From: Georgenia ruanii
GTDB taxonomy: Bacteria > Actinomycetota > Actinomycetes > Actinomycetales > Actinomycetaceae
Assembly (NCBI RefSeq): GCF_009193175.1
Contig: NZ_VUKE01000022.1
Location: 1 to 64,000, forward strand
Direction of reading: 5' to 3'
DNA length: 64,000 nucleotides
Shown: piece after piece, positions 53,760-62,207 of the stretch
Layout of the letters: each line of letters starts with the position of its first letter
Numbering within the stretch: position 1 is the first letter of the stretch
The notes under the pieces: model-generated
Databases searched by the model: none
Seen by the model: the letters and a program-made list of their open reading frames with translations, nothing else
Told to the model about the DNA's origin: nothing
Position numbers and translations under genes: made by a program

Positions 53760-55892
53760 TCAGTCGGTCAGCCCCCGGCGCACGAGCAGCGGGTCGATGC
53801 GGGCGTCGCGCCCGCGCAGGTCCCGGAAGGACTCGAGCGGGTCCTGGGAGTACCCCCGCGAGAGCAACGCCTCGCGGAATCGCTGCCCGGCGGCGCGGTT
53901 GAGGCCGCCGTCGTCCGCGCGGGCGTGCTCCTTGAACCACTCGACGGTGTCGGCGTCGAGCACCTCGGACCAGATGTAGGAGTAGTAGCCGGCGTCGTAA
54001 CCGCCGCCGAAGGTGTGGTTGAAGTAGGTCGAGCGGTAGCGCGGCGGCACGAGGTCGAGGTGCACGCCCGCCCGCTCCAGCGCCTCCCGCTCGAACGCCT
54101 CGACCTCGCCGGGCTCGGCGGGCACCTGCCCGGGGACGACCTGGTGCCAGGCCTGGTCGAGCAGGGCGGCGCCGAGGTACTCGGTGGTCGCGAAGCCCTC
54201 GCCGTAGCTGCCCAGCGACAGCACCTTCTCGAGCAGCTCGGCCGGCAGCGGCTCGCCGGTGGCGTGATGGCGGGCGAAGCGGGCGACCACCGAGGGGTGG
54301 GTCATCCACATCTCGTTGACCTGGGAGGGGTACTCGACGAAGTCGCGCGGCACGGCGGTGCCGGACAGCGACGGGTAGCGCACGTCGGAGAACAGGGCGT
54401 GCAGGGCGTGGCCGAACTCGTGGAAGCAGGTGCGCACCTCGTCCCACGTCAGCAGCGTGGGCTGGCCGGGCGGCGGCGGGGTGACGTTGAGGTTGTTGAC
54501 CGCCACCGGACGCTCGGCGAGCAGGTCGGACTGGTCGACCAGGCTGTGCATCCACGCCCCGCCGCGCTTGCCCGGCCGGGCGTAGTAGTCGCCGACGAAC
54601 AGGCCCAGCCCGCGGCCGTCCTCCTCGCGTACCTCCCACACCCGCACGCCGTCGGCGTAGCCGGGCAGGTCCGGCCGCGGGTGGAAGGTGAGCCCGTAGA
54701 GCCGGTGCGCGGCGTAGAAGACCCCGTGCTCGACCACCCGGCCGAGCTCGAGGTAGGGGCGCAGCACGTCGTCGTCGACCGAGAAGCGCTCCTTGCGCAG
54801 CCGCTCGGCCTCGTAGACCCAGTCCGACGCCGCGAGGGCCCCGGCCCGGGCGGCGGGGTCCGCCTCGCGCGCGGCCTGCAGCTCGGCGGCCTCGCGCCGG
54901 GCGTTGCGCACCGCCGGCGGGGCGAGGCGGGCGAGCATCTCGTTGACCGCCGTGGCGCTCCCCGCGGTGTTGTCCTCGACGACGTAGGCGGCGTGGTGCG
55001 GGTAGCCGAGCAGCTCGGCCCGCTCGGCGCGCAGCCGGGCGATCTCGAGCAGGGTGGCCCGGGTGTCGGAGGCTGGGTCCACCCCCGTGCCGCGGGTGCG
55101 GGAGGCCTCCAGCAGGCGGGTGCGCAGCCCGGGGTCGGCGGCGCGGGCGAGCAGCGGCTGCTGGGTGGGCAGCATGAGCGGGATGAGGTACCCGCCGCCG
55201 GGCATGGTCAGGGTGGAGCCGGCCCGGTCGGCGGCGGCGCGGGCGAGGGCGGCGACGGTGCCCTCGTCGAGGCCGGCGAGCTCGGCCGGGTCCTCGACGC
55301 GGACGGCGCCGGCCTCCATGGCCTTGACCACCCGCTGCGAGAACTCGGTCTCCGACGTCACGATGCGGGCGTTGAGCGCGCGCAGCCGCTCCTGCTGGTC
55401 GTCGTCGAGCCGGATGCCGGCGCGGACGAAGTTCTTGCGGTAGGTGTGCAGCAGCCAGGACGTCTCGGCGTCGAGGTCGAGCAGCGCCGCGGCGTGCGCG
55501 AGCGACTCCAGCCGGTCGTAGATGCGCCGGTCTAGCCAGAAGGCGTCCCCGTGCGCGGCCAGCAGCGGAGCGACCTCGGACTCCAGGGCGTGGATCTCGT
55601 CCCCGCCCACGGCGCTGACCAGGGTGTGGAAGACGGTCATCGCCCGGCGCAGCAGCCGCCCGGACCGCTCGACGCGCTCGAGGGTGTTGGCCACGTCGGG
55701 CACGGCGGCGTCCGTGGCCACCGCCTCCCACTCGGCGCGCTGGCCGGCCATGCCGGCGACGATGGCCGGGCGCAGGTGCTCGATCCGCACGGCGCGAAAG
55801 TCCGGCAGCCCGTAGGGCAGCGGAGACGGCGCGGCGAATGGATTGGCGGCGTCGAGCAGGGCGTCCCCGACGTGCGCGGAGGTCTCAGGCAT
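53760..55892 (-). CDS. M3-family peptidase (Dcp/oligopeptidase A type)
   Basis: A 710-residue zinc metallopeptidase. The HEFGH zinc motif is at 491-495 with the third ligand Glu about 28 residues later (DFVEYPSQVNEMW), and FNHTFGGGYDAGYYSYIWSE near the C-terminus forms the substrate-binding Tyr/His segment. The closed helical channel restricts it to oligopeptides; members release dipeptides or short peptides in the cytosol. The ATG at 55892 is preferred, having CACAAT 7 bases upstream; an in-frame ATG three codons earlier overlaps that box. Confidence 0.95.
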   Translation of the reverse strand: MPETSAHVGDALLDAANPFAAPSPLPYGLPDFRAVRIEHLRPAIVAGMAGQRAEWEAVATDAAVPDVANTLERVERSGRLLRRAMTVFHTLVSAVGGDEIHALESEVAPLLAAHGDAFWLDRRIYDRLESLAHAAALLDLDAETSWLLHTYRKNFVRAGIRLDDDQQERLRALNARIVTSETEFSQRVVKAMEAGAVRVEDPAELAGLDEGTVAALARAAADRAGSTLTMPGGGYLIPLMLPTQQPLLARAADPGLRTRLLEASRTRGTGVDPASDTRATLLEIARLRAERAELLGYPHHAAYVVEDNTAGSATAVNEMLARLAPPAVRNARREAAELQAAREADPAARAGALAASDWVYEAERLRKERFSVDDDVLRPYLELGRVVEHGVFYAAHRLYGLTFHPRPDLPGYADGVRVWEVREEDGRGLGLFVGDYYARPGKRGGAWMHSLVDQSDLLAERPVAVNNLNVTPPPPGQPTLLTWDEVRTCFHEFGHALHALFSDVRYPSLSGTAVPRDFVEYPSQVNEMWMTHPSVVARFARHHATGEPLPAELLEKVLSLGSYGEGFATTEYLGAALLDQAWHQVVPGQVPAEPGEVEAFEREALERAGVHLDLVPPRYRSTYFNHTFGGGYDAGYYSYIWSEVLDADTVEWFKEHARADDGGLNRAAGQRFREALLSRGYSQDPLESFRDLRGRDARIDPLLVRRGLTD

Positions 55893-55899
55893 GCCGCTC

Positions 55900-55905
55900 A
55901 TTGTG
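55900..55905 (-). promoter_or_regulatory. -10 box CACAAT, leaderless M3 peptidase gene
   Basis: CACAAT lies 7 bases before the ATG at 55892. Confidence 0.55.
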
Positions 55906-56008
55906 CCCCCCGCGCGCTGGGCCGCTCCCATGTCGCGCTGTCACGGTCTCGAATGTGCGACCGCCCGTGCCGCGACGCGGCGCCCGGGTGAGAAGAACCG
56001 TCAGCCGC

Positions 56009-57106
56009 TCAGCGACCACCGCCGGGCCGATAGCCGCGCCGGGCGAGCACGCCGGCGATGTCCGGCGGGAAGAACCCCGGGCCCTTGAGCACCTTGCCGT
56101 CCTCGCGGTAGATCGGCCGGCCGTCGGCGCCGAGCTTGGACAGGTTGGACGCCTGGATCTCGGCGAGCACCTCGTCCAGCGCGATGCCGCACTCCAGCGC
56201 CATGCCGTAAACCACGTACGTCAGGTCGCCCAGGGCGTCGGCCGCCTCGACGGTGTCCCGGGTCCCGTCGTCGGCCGCGACCGCCCGGGTGAAGGCCGCG
56301 GACATCTCGGCGCCGGCCGCCTCGCCGTAGACCGCCTCGACGAGCTCGGCGAGCTCCTCGGCCACCAGCGCCATGCGCATGTGGACCCGGTCGCGGTCCA
56401 CGCTCGGCGGGTCGGTGACCACCGGCAGGTGGTAGGTGTCGTGGAACTGGCGCACGAGCGCCTCGGGGTCGCGCGGGTCAGCCGCGGCGCCCGGGTTGGG
56501 CGTGGCGTGCGCCGTCGTCGGGGCCGCGGCGCCGGTGGGCCCGTCCCAGGCGGCGACGGGTTCGCGCGGGTCGTCGCGCTGGATGGTGCCGATCCAGCCG
56601 TCCGCCCACGTGCCCCGGCGGGGGTTGAGGGCGCGCACGGTGCCCTCCTTGCGCACGCCGTTGCGCCAGGCGAGCTTCCAGGAGGGCCAGTTGTCGACGT
56701 CGGCGCGCCAGCCCACGGTGTGCAGGCCGAGCCGGTCGAAGGCCGCGTCGAGGACGACGCCGACCGCACGGGTCATGACCCCGCGGCCGCGGGCGTCGGC
56801 GGCGAGCCAGTAGCCGAGCTCGCCCTTGCCGTCGGCGACCTCGTGCAGGCCCACCATGCCCACGAGCTGCGCGGCGCCGTCGGTCACGGTGCGCACGGCC
56901 CACGTGGGCGAGCCGGCGCGCCAGCCGTCCGGGACCACGCCGGTGACGAAGCGCTCGGCGTCGGCCCGGGTGTACGGGCTGGGCACCGTCGTCCACCGCT
57001 GGATGTCGACCTCGGCGCAGACCGCCGCGATGCGGTCGACGTCGTCGGCGGTGGGGACGGACAGCAGGAGCGTGCCGTCGGACGAGCGCAGCGCGAAGGG
57101 TTCCAT
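56009..57106 (-). CDS. GNAT acetyltransferase fused to a MazG-like pyrophosphohydrolase domain
   Basis: 365 residues in two parts. Residues 1-185 are a RimJ/RimL-type GNAT domain (AVCAEVDIQRWTTVPSPYT, acetyl-CoA loop GYWLAADARGRGVMTRAV, WRADVDNWPSWKLAWRNG). After a Pro/Ala linker (about 185-215), residues 220-365 form an all-alpha NTP pyrophosphohydrolase domain with the metal-binding EELAELVEAVYGE and EAADALGDLTYVVYG (EExxE...ExxD pattern), ending IYREDGKVLKGPGFFPPD. The C-terminal half alone is a common actinobacterial protein; the fusion is uncommon. The ATG has TAACGT 7 bases upstream, supporting the short start. Confidence 0.88.
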   Translation of the reverse strand: MEPFALRSSDGTLLLSVPTADDVDRIAAVCAEVDIQRWTTVPSPYTRADAERFVTGVVPDGWRAGSPTWAVRTVTDGAAQLVGMVGLHEVADGKGELGYWLAADARGRGVMTRAVGVVLDAAFDRLGLHTVGWRADVDNWPSWKLAWRNGVRKEGTVRALNPRRGTWADGWIGTIQRDDPREPVAAWDGPTGAAAPTTAHATPNPGAAADPRDPEALVRQFHDTYHLPVVTDPPSVDRDRVHMRMALVAEELAELVEAVYGEAAGAEMSAAFTRAVAADDGTRDTVEAADALGDLTYVVYGMALECGIALDEVLAEIQASNLSKLGADGRPIYREDGKVLKGPGFFPPDIAGVLARRGYRPGGGR

Positions 57107-57113
57107 ACCCCCG

Positions 57114-57119
57114 ACGTTA
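57114..57119 (-). promoter_or_regulatory. -10 box TAACGT, leaderless GNAT-MazG gene
   Basis: TAACGT is 7 bases from the ATG at 57106. Confidence 0.6.
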
Positions 57120-57302
57120 CCGGGGCGGGCGGCCACGCCCGCCTGCCCGCCGCCCTCGGCCCCGCCCGTGCCGGGGCGCCGGGCGGGCCGCGGCGGGGCC
57201 GCCGCGGGGGGTCGCGGACCGGCGGCCAACCGGGGCTGTGGGGTCGGTCACTTCGGGGTCGTTCCGGGCCTGACGGGTTCGGAGGCGCCCCTCGGGCCGT
57301 GC

Positions 57303-57308
57303 TATCTT
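57303..57308 (+). promoter_or_regulatory. candidate -10 box TATCTT of tRNA-Leu(GAG)
   Basis: TATCTT in the only A/T-rich stretch of the region lies 65 bases upstream of the mature tRNA 5' end. Confidence 0.45.
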
Positions 57309-57373
57309 TTACGACGTTGCCCGGGAGGGTGGCGGGGCCGGAGGCCACGCCAGACCGGCCGGCAGCACCACCT

Positions 57374-57459
57374 GTCCGGGTGGCGGAATAGGCAGACGCG
57401 CTAGCTTGAGGTGCTAGTGCCCTTTATCGGGCGTGGGGGTTCAAGTCCCCCTCCGGACA
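57374..57459 (+). tRNA. tRNA-Leu (anticodon GAG)
   Basis: An 86-base class-II cloverleaf: acceptor GTCCGGG/TCCGGAC, D-loop GGCGGAATAGGCAGAC, anticodon stem CTAGC/GCTAG around loop TTGAGGT (anticodon GAG, reading CUC/CUU), a long variable arm and T-arm GGGGGTTCAAGTCCCCC. Discriminator A; CCA is not encoded. A hairpin 23 bases downstream probably ends the transcript. Confidence 0.96.
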
Positions 57460-57478
57460 CTCGTTGAGACAGCGACGA

Positions 57479-58891
57479 TCAGGGCCCCCGACGTGCGGAT
57501 GCACGGCCGGGGGCCTTGCTCGTCTCCGGCTCGGCGCCCGTCGCGTCGACCAGCAGCGGCAGCCGCAGCTCGAACACCGCGCCGGGGCCCGCGGCGTCGG
57601 CCAGCACGAGGGACCCGCCGTGCGCGGCGGCGATGGCGCGGCTGATCGCCAGCCCGAGCCCGCTGCCGCCGTGGTCACGGCCGCGTGCCTCGTCCAGCCG
57701 GGTGAAGCGGTCGAAGATCCGCTCGCGCTGGTCCGGCGGCACGCCGGCGCCGTCGTCCCCGACCCGCAGCACCGCCTCGCCCTGGCGCTGGCGGAGCGAG
57801 ACGGTGACGGTCGTGCGCGCGTGCCGGGCGGCGTTGTCCACGAGGTTGCGCACCACCTGTCCCAGCTGGTCGACGTCGCCGAGCACGCGCAGGGCCGGCA
57901 GCGGGGCGACGTCCACCCGGACGCGGCCGAGCCTGCGCAGCCGGGCGGCCTGCTCGTGGACGACGTCGTCGAGGTCCACCTCCCGGCGGGGCACGGGCAC
58001 CTGACCGTCGAGACGGGCCAGCAGGAGCAGGTCGTCGACGAGCCGCCGCATCCGGGCCTGCTCGGTCTGCAGGTCCCGCCCGACCTCCTGCCACAGGTCC
58101 AGGTCCTGCCGCGTGAGCGCCACCTCGACCAGGGCCTGCTCGTTGGCCAGCGGGCTGCGCAGCTCGTGGGAGGCGTCGGAGACGAAGTGCCGCTGGCGCT
58201 CGTGGGCGGTCTCGATCCGGCTGAGCATGGAGTTCATCGTCTCGGCGAGCCGGCGCAGCTCGTCGTGGGCACGCGGCAGCGGAACCCGCTGCGAGAGGTC
58301 GCCGGCGCCGATCGTGGCCGCCTTGCGCCGGATTCGTTCCACGGGGGCCAGGGCGTGCCCGACGGCGAGCCAGGTCACCAGCCCGGCCAGGGCGAGCACG
58401 GCGGGGAGGATCGCCCAGGTGAGCCGGGAGGTCTCCCCCACCACCCGGACCACCGGGGTCAGCGGCATGGCCACGAGAACGGTGCGCGGGGCCTGCGGCG
58501 TCCCGGCGGGCAGGGCGACGACCCGGTACGGCTCGCCGCCCTCCGCCGGCATCGCCGGGATGGTGCTCGCCTGCGGCGTGCTCACCGGCGAGCGCATGGC
58601 GGGCAGCCCCTCGATGTCGTGGCTGGCGGCCAGCACGCGACCGTCCGGGTCCAGCACCTGCGCCAGCGTCCGCCCCTCGGAGACGGCGTCGACGACGGAG
58701 GTGGGCAGCGGCGTGTCGACGAGGGAGGCGACGTACTCGGCCCGCTCCCGCGCCGCCGACTCGATGCCCGTCGTCAGGGCGTGGCGCAGCAGCATGGTCA
58801 GGGCGATCCCGGCGGCGGCGAGGATGACGGCGACGACGGCGGTCGCCACCAGGGTGATGACGGCGCGGACGCCCAGGCCCCCCTTCCTCAC
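57479..58891 (-). CDS. sensor histidine kinase
   Basis: 470 residues: a first membrane helix (about 8-30), an extracytoplasmic sensor region (about 35-160), a second helix (about 165-188), HAMP, a dimerisation domain with phospho-acceptor His242 (FVSDASHELRSPL), and an HATPase_c domain with N-box QVVRNLVDNAARHA, G1 GDDGAGVPP, F-box IFDRFTRLDEARGRDHGGSGLGL and a last G-box. The signal is unknown. The GTG overlaps its response regulator's stop codon as GTGA. The last ten codons overlap a hairpin that serves the convergent tRNA gene. Confidence 0.94.
   Translation of the reverse strand: MRKGGLGVRAVITLVATAVVAVILAAAGIALTMLLRHALTTGIESAARERAEYVASLVDTPLPTSVVDAVSEGRTLAQVLDPDGRVLAASHDIEGLPAMRSPVSTPQASTIPAMPAEGGEPYRVVALPAGTPQAPRTVLVAMPLTPVVRVVGETSRLTWAILPAVLALAGLVTWLAVGHALAPVERIRRKAATIGAGDLSQRVPLPRAHDELRRLAETMNSMLSRIETAHERQRHFVSDASHELRSPLANEQALVEVALTRQDLDLWQEVGRDLQTEQARMRRLVDDLLLLARLDGQVPVPRREVDLDDVVHEQAARLRRLGRVRVDVAPLPALRVLGDVDQLGQVVRNLVDNAARHARTTVTVSLRQRQGEAVLRVGDDGAGVPPDQRERIFDRFTRLDEARGRDHGGSGLGLAISRAIAAAHGGSLVLADAAGPGAVFELRLPLLVDATGAEPETSKAPGRASARRGP
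57483..57515 (+). terminator. tRNA-Leu terminator embedded in the histidine kinase 3' end
   Basis: An 8-bp stem (57483-57490 with 57508-57515) followed by TTGCT on the plus strand lies just beyond the tRNA and within the last codons of the opposing histidine kinase gene. Confidence 0.55.
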
Positions 58892-59562
58892 CTGCGCCTC
58901 CTGACGAGCCGGTATCCCAGGCCCCGCACAGTCAGGATGTCGACCCCCGGGGAGACGCCGAGCTTGCGGCGCAGCCGGCCGACGTAGACCTCGACGACGT
59001 TGGCGTCCCCCTCGAACGCCGGGTCCCAGACGTGCTCGAGGATCTCGGCCTTGCTGACCACGTGCTCGGCCCGGTGAGCTAGGTAGACCAGGAGGGCGAG
59101 CTCGCGGGCCGTGACGTGCAGCTCCTTCTCCCCCAGCCAGGTGCGCTGGTGGGCCGGGTCCACCCGCAGCGGGCCCACCCGGATCACCGCCTCGGTCCCC
59201 CGGTACCGGCGCCGGGTCAGCGCCCGCAGCCGCGCGGCGAGCACGACCGGCGAGAAGGGCTTGGACATGAAGTCGTCCGCGCCGATGTCGAGCGCGTCGG
59301 CCTCGTCGTACTCGCCGTCCTTGGCGGTGAGGAACAGGATCGGGGTAGCGTCGCCGCGGGCCCGCACCCGCCGGCACACGTCGTACCCGGACATGCCGGG
59401 GAGCATGACGTCGAGGACGATGACGTCGAACGCCTGCTCGCGCGCCTGCCAGTCGCCGTCGACGCCGTCGCCGGCCAGCACGACGCTGAAGCCCTCGGCC
59501 TCGAGGGTCCGGCGCACCGCCGACGCCAGCGGCCTCTCGTCTTCGACCAGCAGCACGCGCAC
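58888..59562 (-). CDS. OmpR-family response regulator
   Basis: A 224-residue DNA-binding regulator. The receiver domain has VLLVEDE, phospho-acceptor Asp51 (VIVLDVMLPGMSGYD) and FLTAKDG. The winged-helix domain (about 125-222) has LTARELALLVYLAHRAEHVV, ILEHVWDPAFEGDANVVEVY, VGRLRRKLG and VRGLGYRL. It controls, with the adjacent kinase, a regulon that cannot be read from sequence; the secreted His-rich peptide gene next door is a candidate. A leader with GGGAGGG precedes the GTG; the -10 is probably TACCGT at 59599-59604. Confidence 0.95.
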   Translation of the reverse strand: MRVLLVEDERPLASAVRRTLEAEGFSVVLAGDGVDGDWQAREQAFDVIVLDVMLPGMSGYDVCRRVRARGDATPILFLTAKDGEYDEADALDIGADDFMSKPFSPVVLAARLRALTRRRYRGTEAVIRVGPLRVDPAHQRTWLGEKELHVTARELALLVYLAHRAEHVVSKAEILEHVWDPAFEGDANVVEVYVGRLRRKLGVSPGVDILTVRGLGYRLVRRRR

Positions 59563-59598
59563 CGTCCCTCCCCATCGACTCGCGGGCGTCTGCCCTCC

Positions 59599-59604
59599 AC
59601 GGTA
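59599..59604 (-). promoter_or_regulatory. candidate -10 box TACCGT of the two-component operon
   Basis: TACCGT lies 36 bases before the response-regulator GTG, leaving a leader with a strong Shine-Dalgarno. Confidence 0.45.
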
Positions 59605-59686
59605 ACCCCAGGAGCGAGGGGAGAGAATCGGCGGATTTTCGGCCTTTCTGGACCGCGCCGGGCTAGTTGGGCCAGGTGGTCGCGCA

Positions 59687-59722
59687 GCGGAAGGGCGACC
59701 GGATTACCGGCCGCCCTTCCGC
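59687..59722 (-). terminator. terminator hairpin of the His-rich peptide gene
   Basis: A 16-bp stem with one mismatch (59687-59702 with 59707-59722) and an ATTA loop lies 20 bases past the stop codon of the His-rich peptide gene. Confidence 0.75.
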
Positions 59723-59742
59723 GCGTCGTGCCAGCCGGGACG

Positions 59743-59973
59743 TCAGTCCCAGCCCCACCAGTTGTGGTAGTGCCTGAAGTGGTGGCCGTGGTGGTGCCGG
59801 AAGTCCCGATCGTGGTGCCGGAAGTCCCGGTGGTGGTGGCGGCCGTCGTCGTAGCGGTAGTGGTGGCCGTAGCCGTCACCGTGCTCGCTGGCGGACGCGG
59901 CGCCCGCGGTGCCGCCCAGGACGGCCACGCCGATCACGACAGAGGCGAGGCCGCCAAGAATCTTTCGCTTCAT
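59743..59973 (-). CDS. secreted histidine-rich small protein
   Basis: A 76-residue protein: a Sec signal peptide (MKRKILGGLASVVIGVAVLG with Ala-X-Ala cleavage near AGAASASE, about residue 29), then a mature peptide of about 47 residues containing some 18 His together with Tyr, Arg, Asp and Trp. It includes a duplicated HHRDFRHHDRDFRHH motif. I recognise no family. The composition predicts binding of Zn, Cu, Ni or Fe outside the cell. Neighbours are a two-component system, a catalase and a Fur-type regulator, so metal or oxidative stress is a sensible hypothesis. The start is the ATG that gives a proper signal peptide; an upstream frame adds an implausible leader. Confidence 0.72.
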   Translation of the reverse strand: MKRKILGGLASVVIGVAVLGGTAGAASASEHGDGYGHHYRYDDGRHHHRDFRHHDRDFRHHHGHHFRHYHNWWGWD

Positions 59974-60113
59974 GGGGAGGGCCCTTCGTGCTTGGTGGGG
60001 TACATCGGGCAACACCACTCTGAGGGGCACTCCCTGAACGGAACCTGAACCATGCTGACGGACCCTTTGCCGGCAAAACCGCCGTCAACGCGGGCGCCGG
60101 AAGCGGACGCGCA

Positions 60114-60145
60114 GGGGCCCGGCGACCGTCCGGTCGCCGGGCCCC
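60114..60145 (-). terminator. terminator hairpin of the fur-catalase operon
   Basis: A perfect 15-bp stem (60114-60128 with 60131-60145) lies 16 bases past the catalase stop codon, the strongest hairpin in the region. Confidence 0.82.
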
Positions 60146-60160
60146 GTTTCTTCCCGTGCG

Positions 60161-61675
60161 TCAGCGCACCGCGACGGCCTCCTCGGCCGCCTCGTTGTCG
60201 ACGCCGACCTGCGGGTCGCCCTTGCCGGCGTAGACCGCGGCCTGGATGCGGTCGCCGATCTCCTTGTCCACGTTCTTCCAGTACTGGAAGGCGTTCTGCA
60301 GGACGACCTCGTGCTGGATGCCGGCCAACGAGCCGGCGACGGTCTCGACGAGCTGCTCGCGCTGGGCGTCGTCGAACACCTCGCGCACGAGCGTGCCCGC
60401 CTGGCCGAAGTCGTCGTCCTCGGCGTGCAGGGCGTAGGCGCTGCGGACCATCTCGCCGTCGGCCTCCCAGCCGTCGTCGACCGGGCCGGTCTCGTCCGAC
60501 CACGGGCGGCCGAAGGAGTTCGGCGCGTAGACCGGGGCGTCGCCGGAGTGCTCGAAGGTCATGTTGCCGTCGAAGGTGTAGGACTGCACCGGGATGATCG
60601 GCTTGTTGACCGGCAGCTGCTGGTAGTTGGTGCCGATGCGGGCGCGCTGGGCGTCGGCGTAGGCGAACACGCGGCCGAGCAGCATCTTGTCCGGGGAGAC
60701 GCCGATGCCGGGGACGGTGTTCGACGGCGCGAACGCGGCCTGCTCGATCTCGGCGAAGAAGTTCTTCGGGTTCCGGTTCAGGGTCATCGTGCCCACCTTG
60801 ATGAGCGGGTAGTCGGCGTGCGACCAGACCTTGGTGAGGTCGAACGGGTTGAACCGGTAGGCCTTGGCCTCCTCGTAGGGCATGACCTGCACCGACAGGG
60901 TCCAGCTCGGGAACTCCCCGCGCTCGATGGCGTCGAAGAGGTCGCGGCGGTGGTACTCGGCGTCGGAGCCGGCGAGCTTCTCGGCCTCCTCGTTGGTGAG
61001 GAACTCCATGCCCTGGTCCGTGTGGAAGTGGTACTTCACCCAGAACTTCTCGCCGGCCTCGTTGACCCACATGTAGGTGTGGGAGCCGTAGCCGTTCATG
61101 TGGCGCCAGGTCTTGGGCAGGCCGCGCTCACCCATGAGGTAGGTGACCTGGTGCGCGGACTCGGGGTTCTGCGTCCAGAAGTCCCACTGCATGTCGGCAC
61201 TGCGCAGGCCGGAGGCGGGCAGCCGCTTCTGCGAGCGGATGAAGTGCGGGAACTTCATCGGGTCGCGCAGGAAGAACACCGGGGTGTTGTTGCCGACGAG
61301 GTCGTAGTTGCCCTCGGTCGTGTAGAACTTCAGCGAGAAGCCGCGCACGTCACGCCAGGTGTCGGGCGAGCCCTGCTCGCCGGCGACCGTGGAGAAGCGG
61401 GCCAGCATGTCCACCGTGGCCCCGGGCTGGAACATCGCGGCCTTGGTGAAGCGCGAGACGTCCTCGGTGGTCTCGAAGGTGCCGAAGGCACCCGAGCCCT
61501 TGGCGTGCGGGTTGCGCTCCGGGACGCGCTCGCGGTTGAAGCTCGCGAGGGTCTCCACGAGGTGCACGTCGTGCAGCAGCAGCGGGCCGTTGGAGCCGAG
61601 GCTCAGGGAGTTGCGGTCGGAGACGGCGGGGGCGCCGAACTGCGTGGTGGACGGGACCTGACTGGTGTCGGTCAA
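60161..61675 (-). CDS. katA: heme catalase
   Basis: A 504-residue monofunctional catalase that decomposes hydrogen peroxide. The distal His is in [17 protein letters not shown], the Asn in the [11 protein letters not shown] segment, and the heme-ligand Tyr in [22 protein letters not shown]-binding residues are of the small-subunit type. The start is an unusual TTG (61675) whose TTGA overlaps the stop codon of the upstream fur gene, with AAGGAG 6 bases before it. It is therefore coupled to the peroxide or iron regulator, as in furA-katG and catR-catA operons. Confidence 0.95.
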   Translation of the reverse strand: MTDTSQVPSTTQFGAPAVSDRNSLSLGSNGPLLLHDVHLVETLASFNRERVPERNPHAKGSGAFGTFETTEDVSRFTKAAMFQPGATVDMLARFSTVAGEQGSPDTWRDVRGFSLKFYTTEGNYDLVGNNTPVFFLRDPMKFPHFIRSQKRLPASGLRSADMQWDFWTQNPESAHQVTYLMGERGLPKTWRHMNGYGSHTYMWVNEAGEKFWVKYHFHTDQGMEFLTNEEAEKLAGSDAEYHRRDLFDAIERGEFPSWTLSVQVMPYEEAKAYRFNPFDLTKVWSHADYPLIKVGTMTLNRNPKNFFAEIEQAAFAPSNTVPGIGVSPDKMLLGRVFAYADAQRARIGTNYQQLPVNKPIIPVQSYTFDGNMTFEHSGDAPVYAPNSFGRPWSDETGPVDDGWEADGEMVRSAYALHAEDDDFGQAGTLVREVFDDAQREQLVETVAGSLAGIQHEVVLQNAFQYWKNVDKEIGDRIQAAVYAGKGDPQVGVDNEAAEEAVAVR

Positions 61676-62121
61676 GACAGCTCCTTCATTTCCTTCGTTG
61701 GGGTGGAACGGGACAGGCAGGAGGGGCAGGTGCCCCAGTAGATGACCTCGGCCGTGTCGATGACGAAGCCGTGGTCCTCGCTCGCGTGCAGGCACGGGGC
61801 CTCGCCGACGGCGCACGCGACGTCCTCGACACGGCCACAGCTGCGGCAGACGAGGTGGTGGTGGTTGTCCCCGCGGCGGAGCTCGTATCGCCCCGGGGAG
61901 CCCTCGGGCTCGATGCGCCGCAGGATGCCGGCGGCCGTCAGCGCGCCCAGGACGTCGTAGATGGCCTGGGTGGACACCGAGCCCAGCCGTTCGAGCACGC
62001 CGGCACGGACGGTCTCGGCGTCGGCGTGGGGGTGCGTGGCCACCTCCTCGAGCACGGCCAACCGTGGCGCCGTCACGCGCAGGTGAGCCTGCCGCAACAG
62101 TTCCGGATACGTGGCGACCAT
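61672..62121 (-). CDS. Fur-family transcriptional repressor (CatR/PerR-like)
   Basis: A 149-residue regulator. A winged-helix DNA-binding domain ([38 protein letters not shown]) is followed by the metal-sensing domain with [17 protein letters not shown], and the structural zinc pairs CRSC and CPSC. It most likely represses its own operon with the catalase and responds to peroxide or iron. The ATG has TACGCT 6 bases upstream, and an interrupted AATC-N7-GATT repeat overlies the -35 region. Confidence 0.93.
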   Translation of the reverse strand: MVATYPELLRQAHLRVTAPRLAVLEEVATHPHADAETVRAGVLERLGSVSTQAIYDVLGALTAAGILRRIEPEGSPGRYELRRGDNHHHLVCRSCGRVEDVACAVGEAPCLHASEDHGFVIDTAEVIYWGTCPSCLSRSTPTKEMKELS

Positions 62122-62127
62122 ATGAAG

Positions 62128-62161
62128 AGCGTACGGCGCTTTCTGGAATCACTCAAGGATT
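62128..62161 (-). promoter_or_regulatory. fur-kat promoter with overlapping operator-like repeat
   Basis: TACGCT (62128-62133) is 6 bases from the fur ATG. The inverted repeat AATC-N7-GATT (62147-62161) sits at the expected -35 position, suggesting autorepression by the Fur-type protein. Confidence 0.5.
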
Positions 62162-62207
62162 GGAGTCGTTCACCTCTCGGTCACGGCGACGTCTCCCGCC
62201 GGTCACC

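Noticed and set aside
59217-59879. Open frame rich in Thr/Ala repeats opposite the His-rich peptide gene region.
   Set aside because: Same-strand but different frame from the His-rich peptide and response regulator; the Thr/Ala repeats are a frame-shifted reading of His-rich codons.
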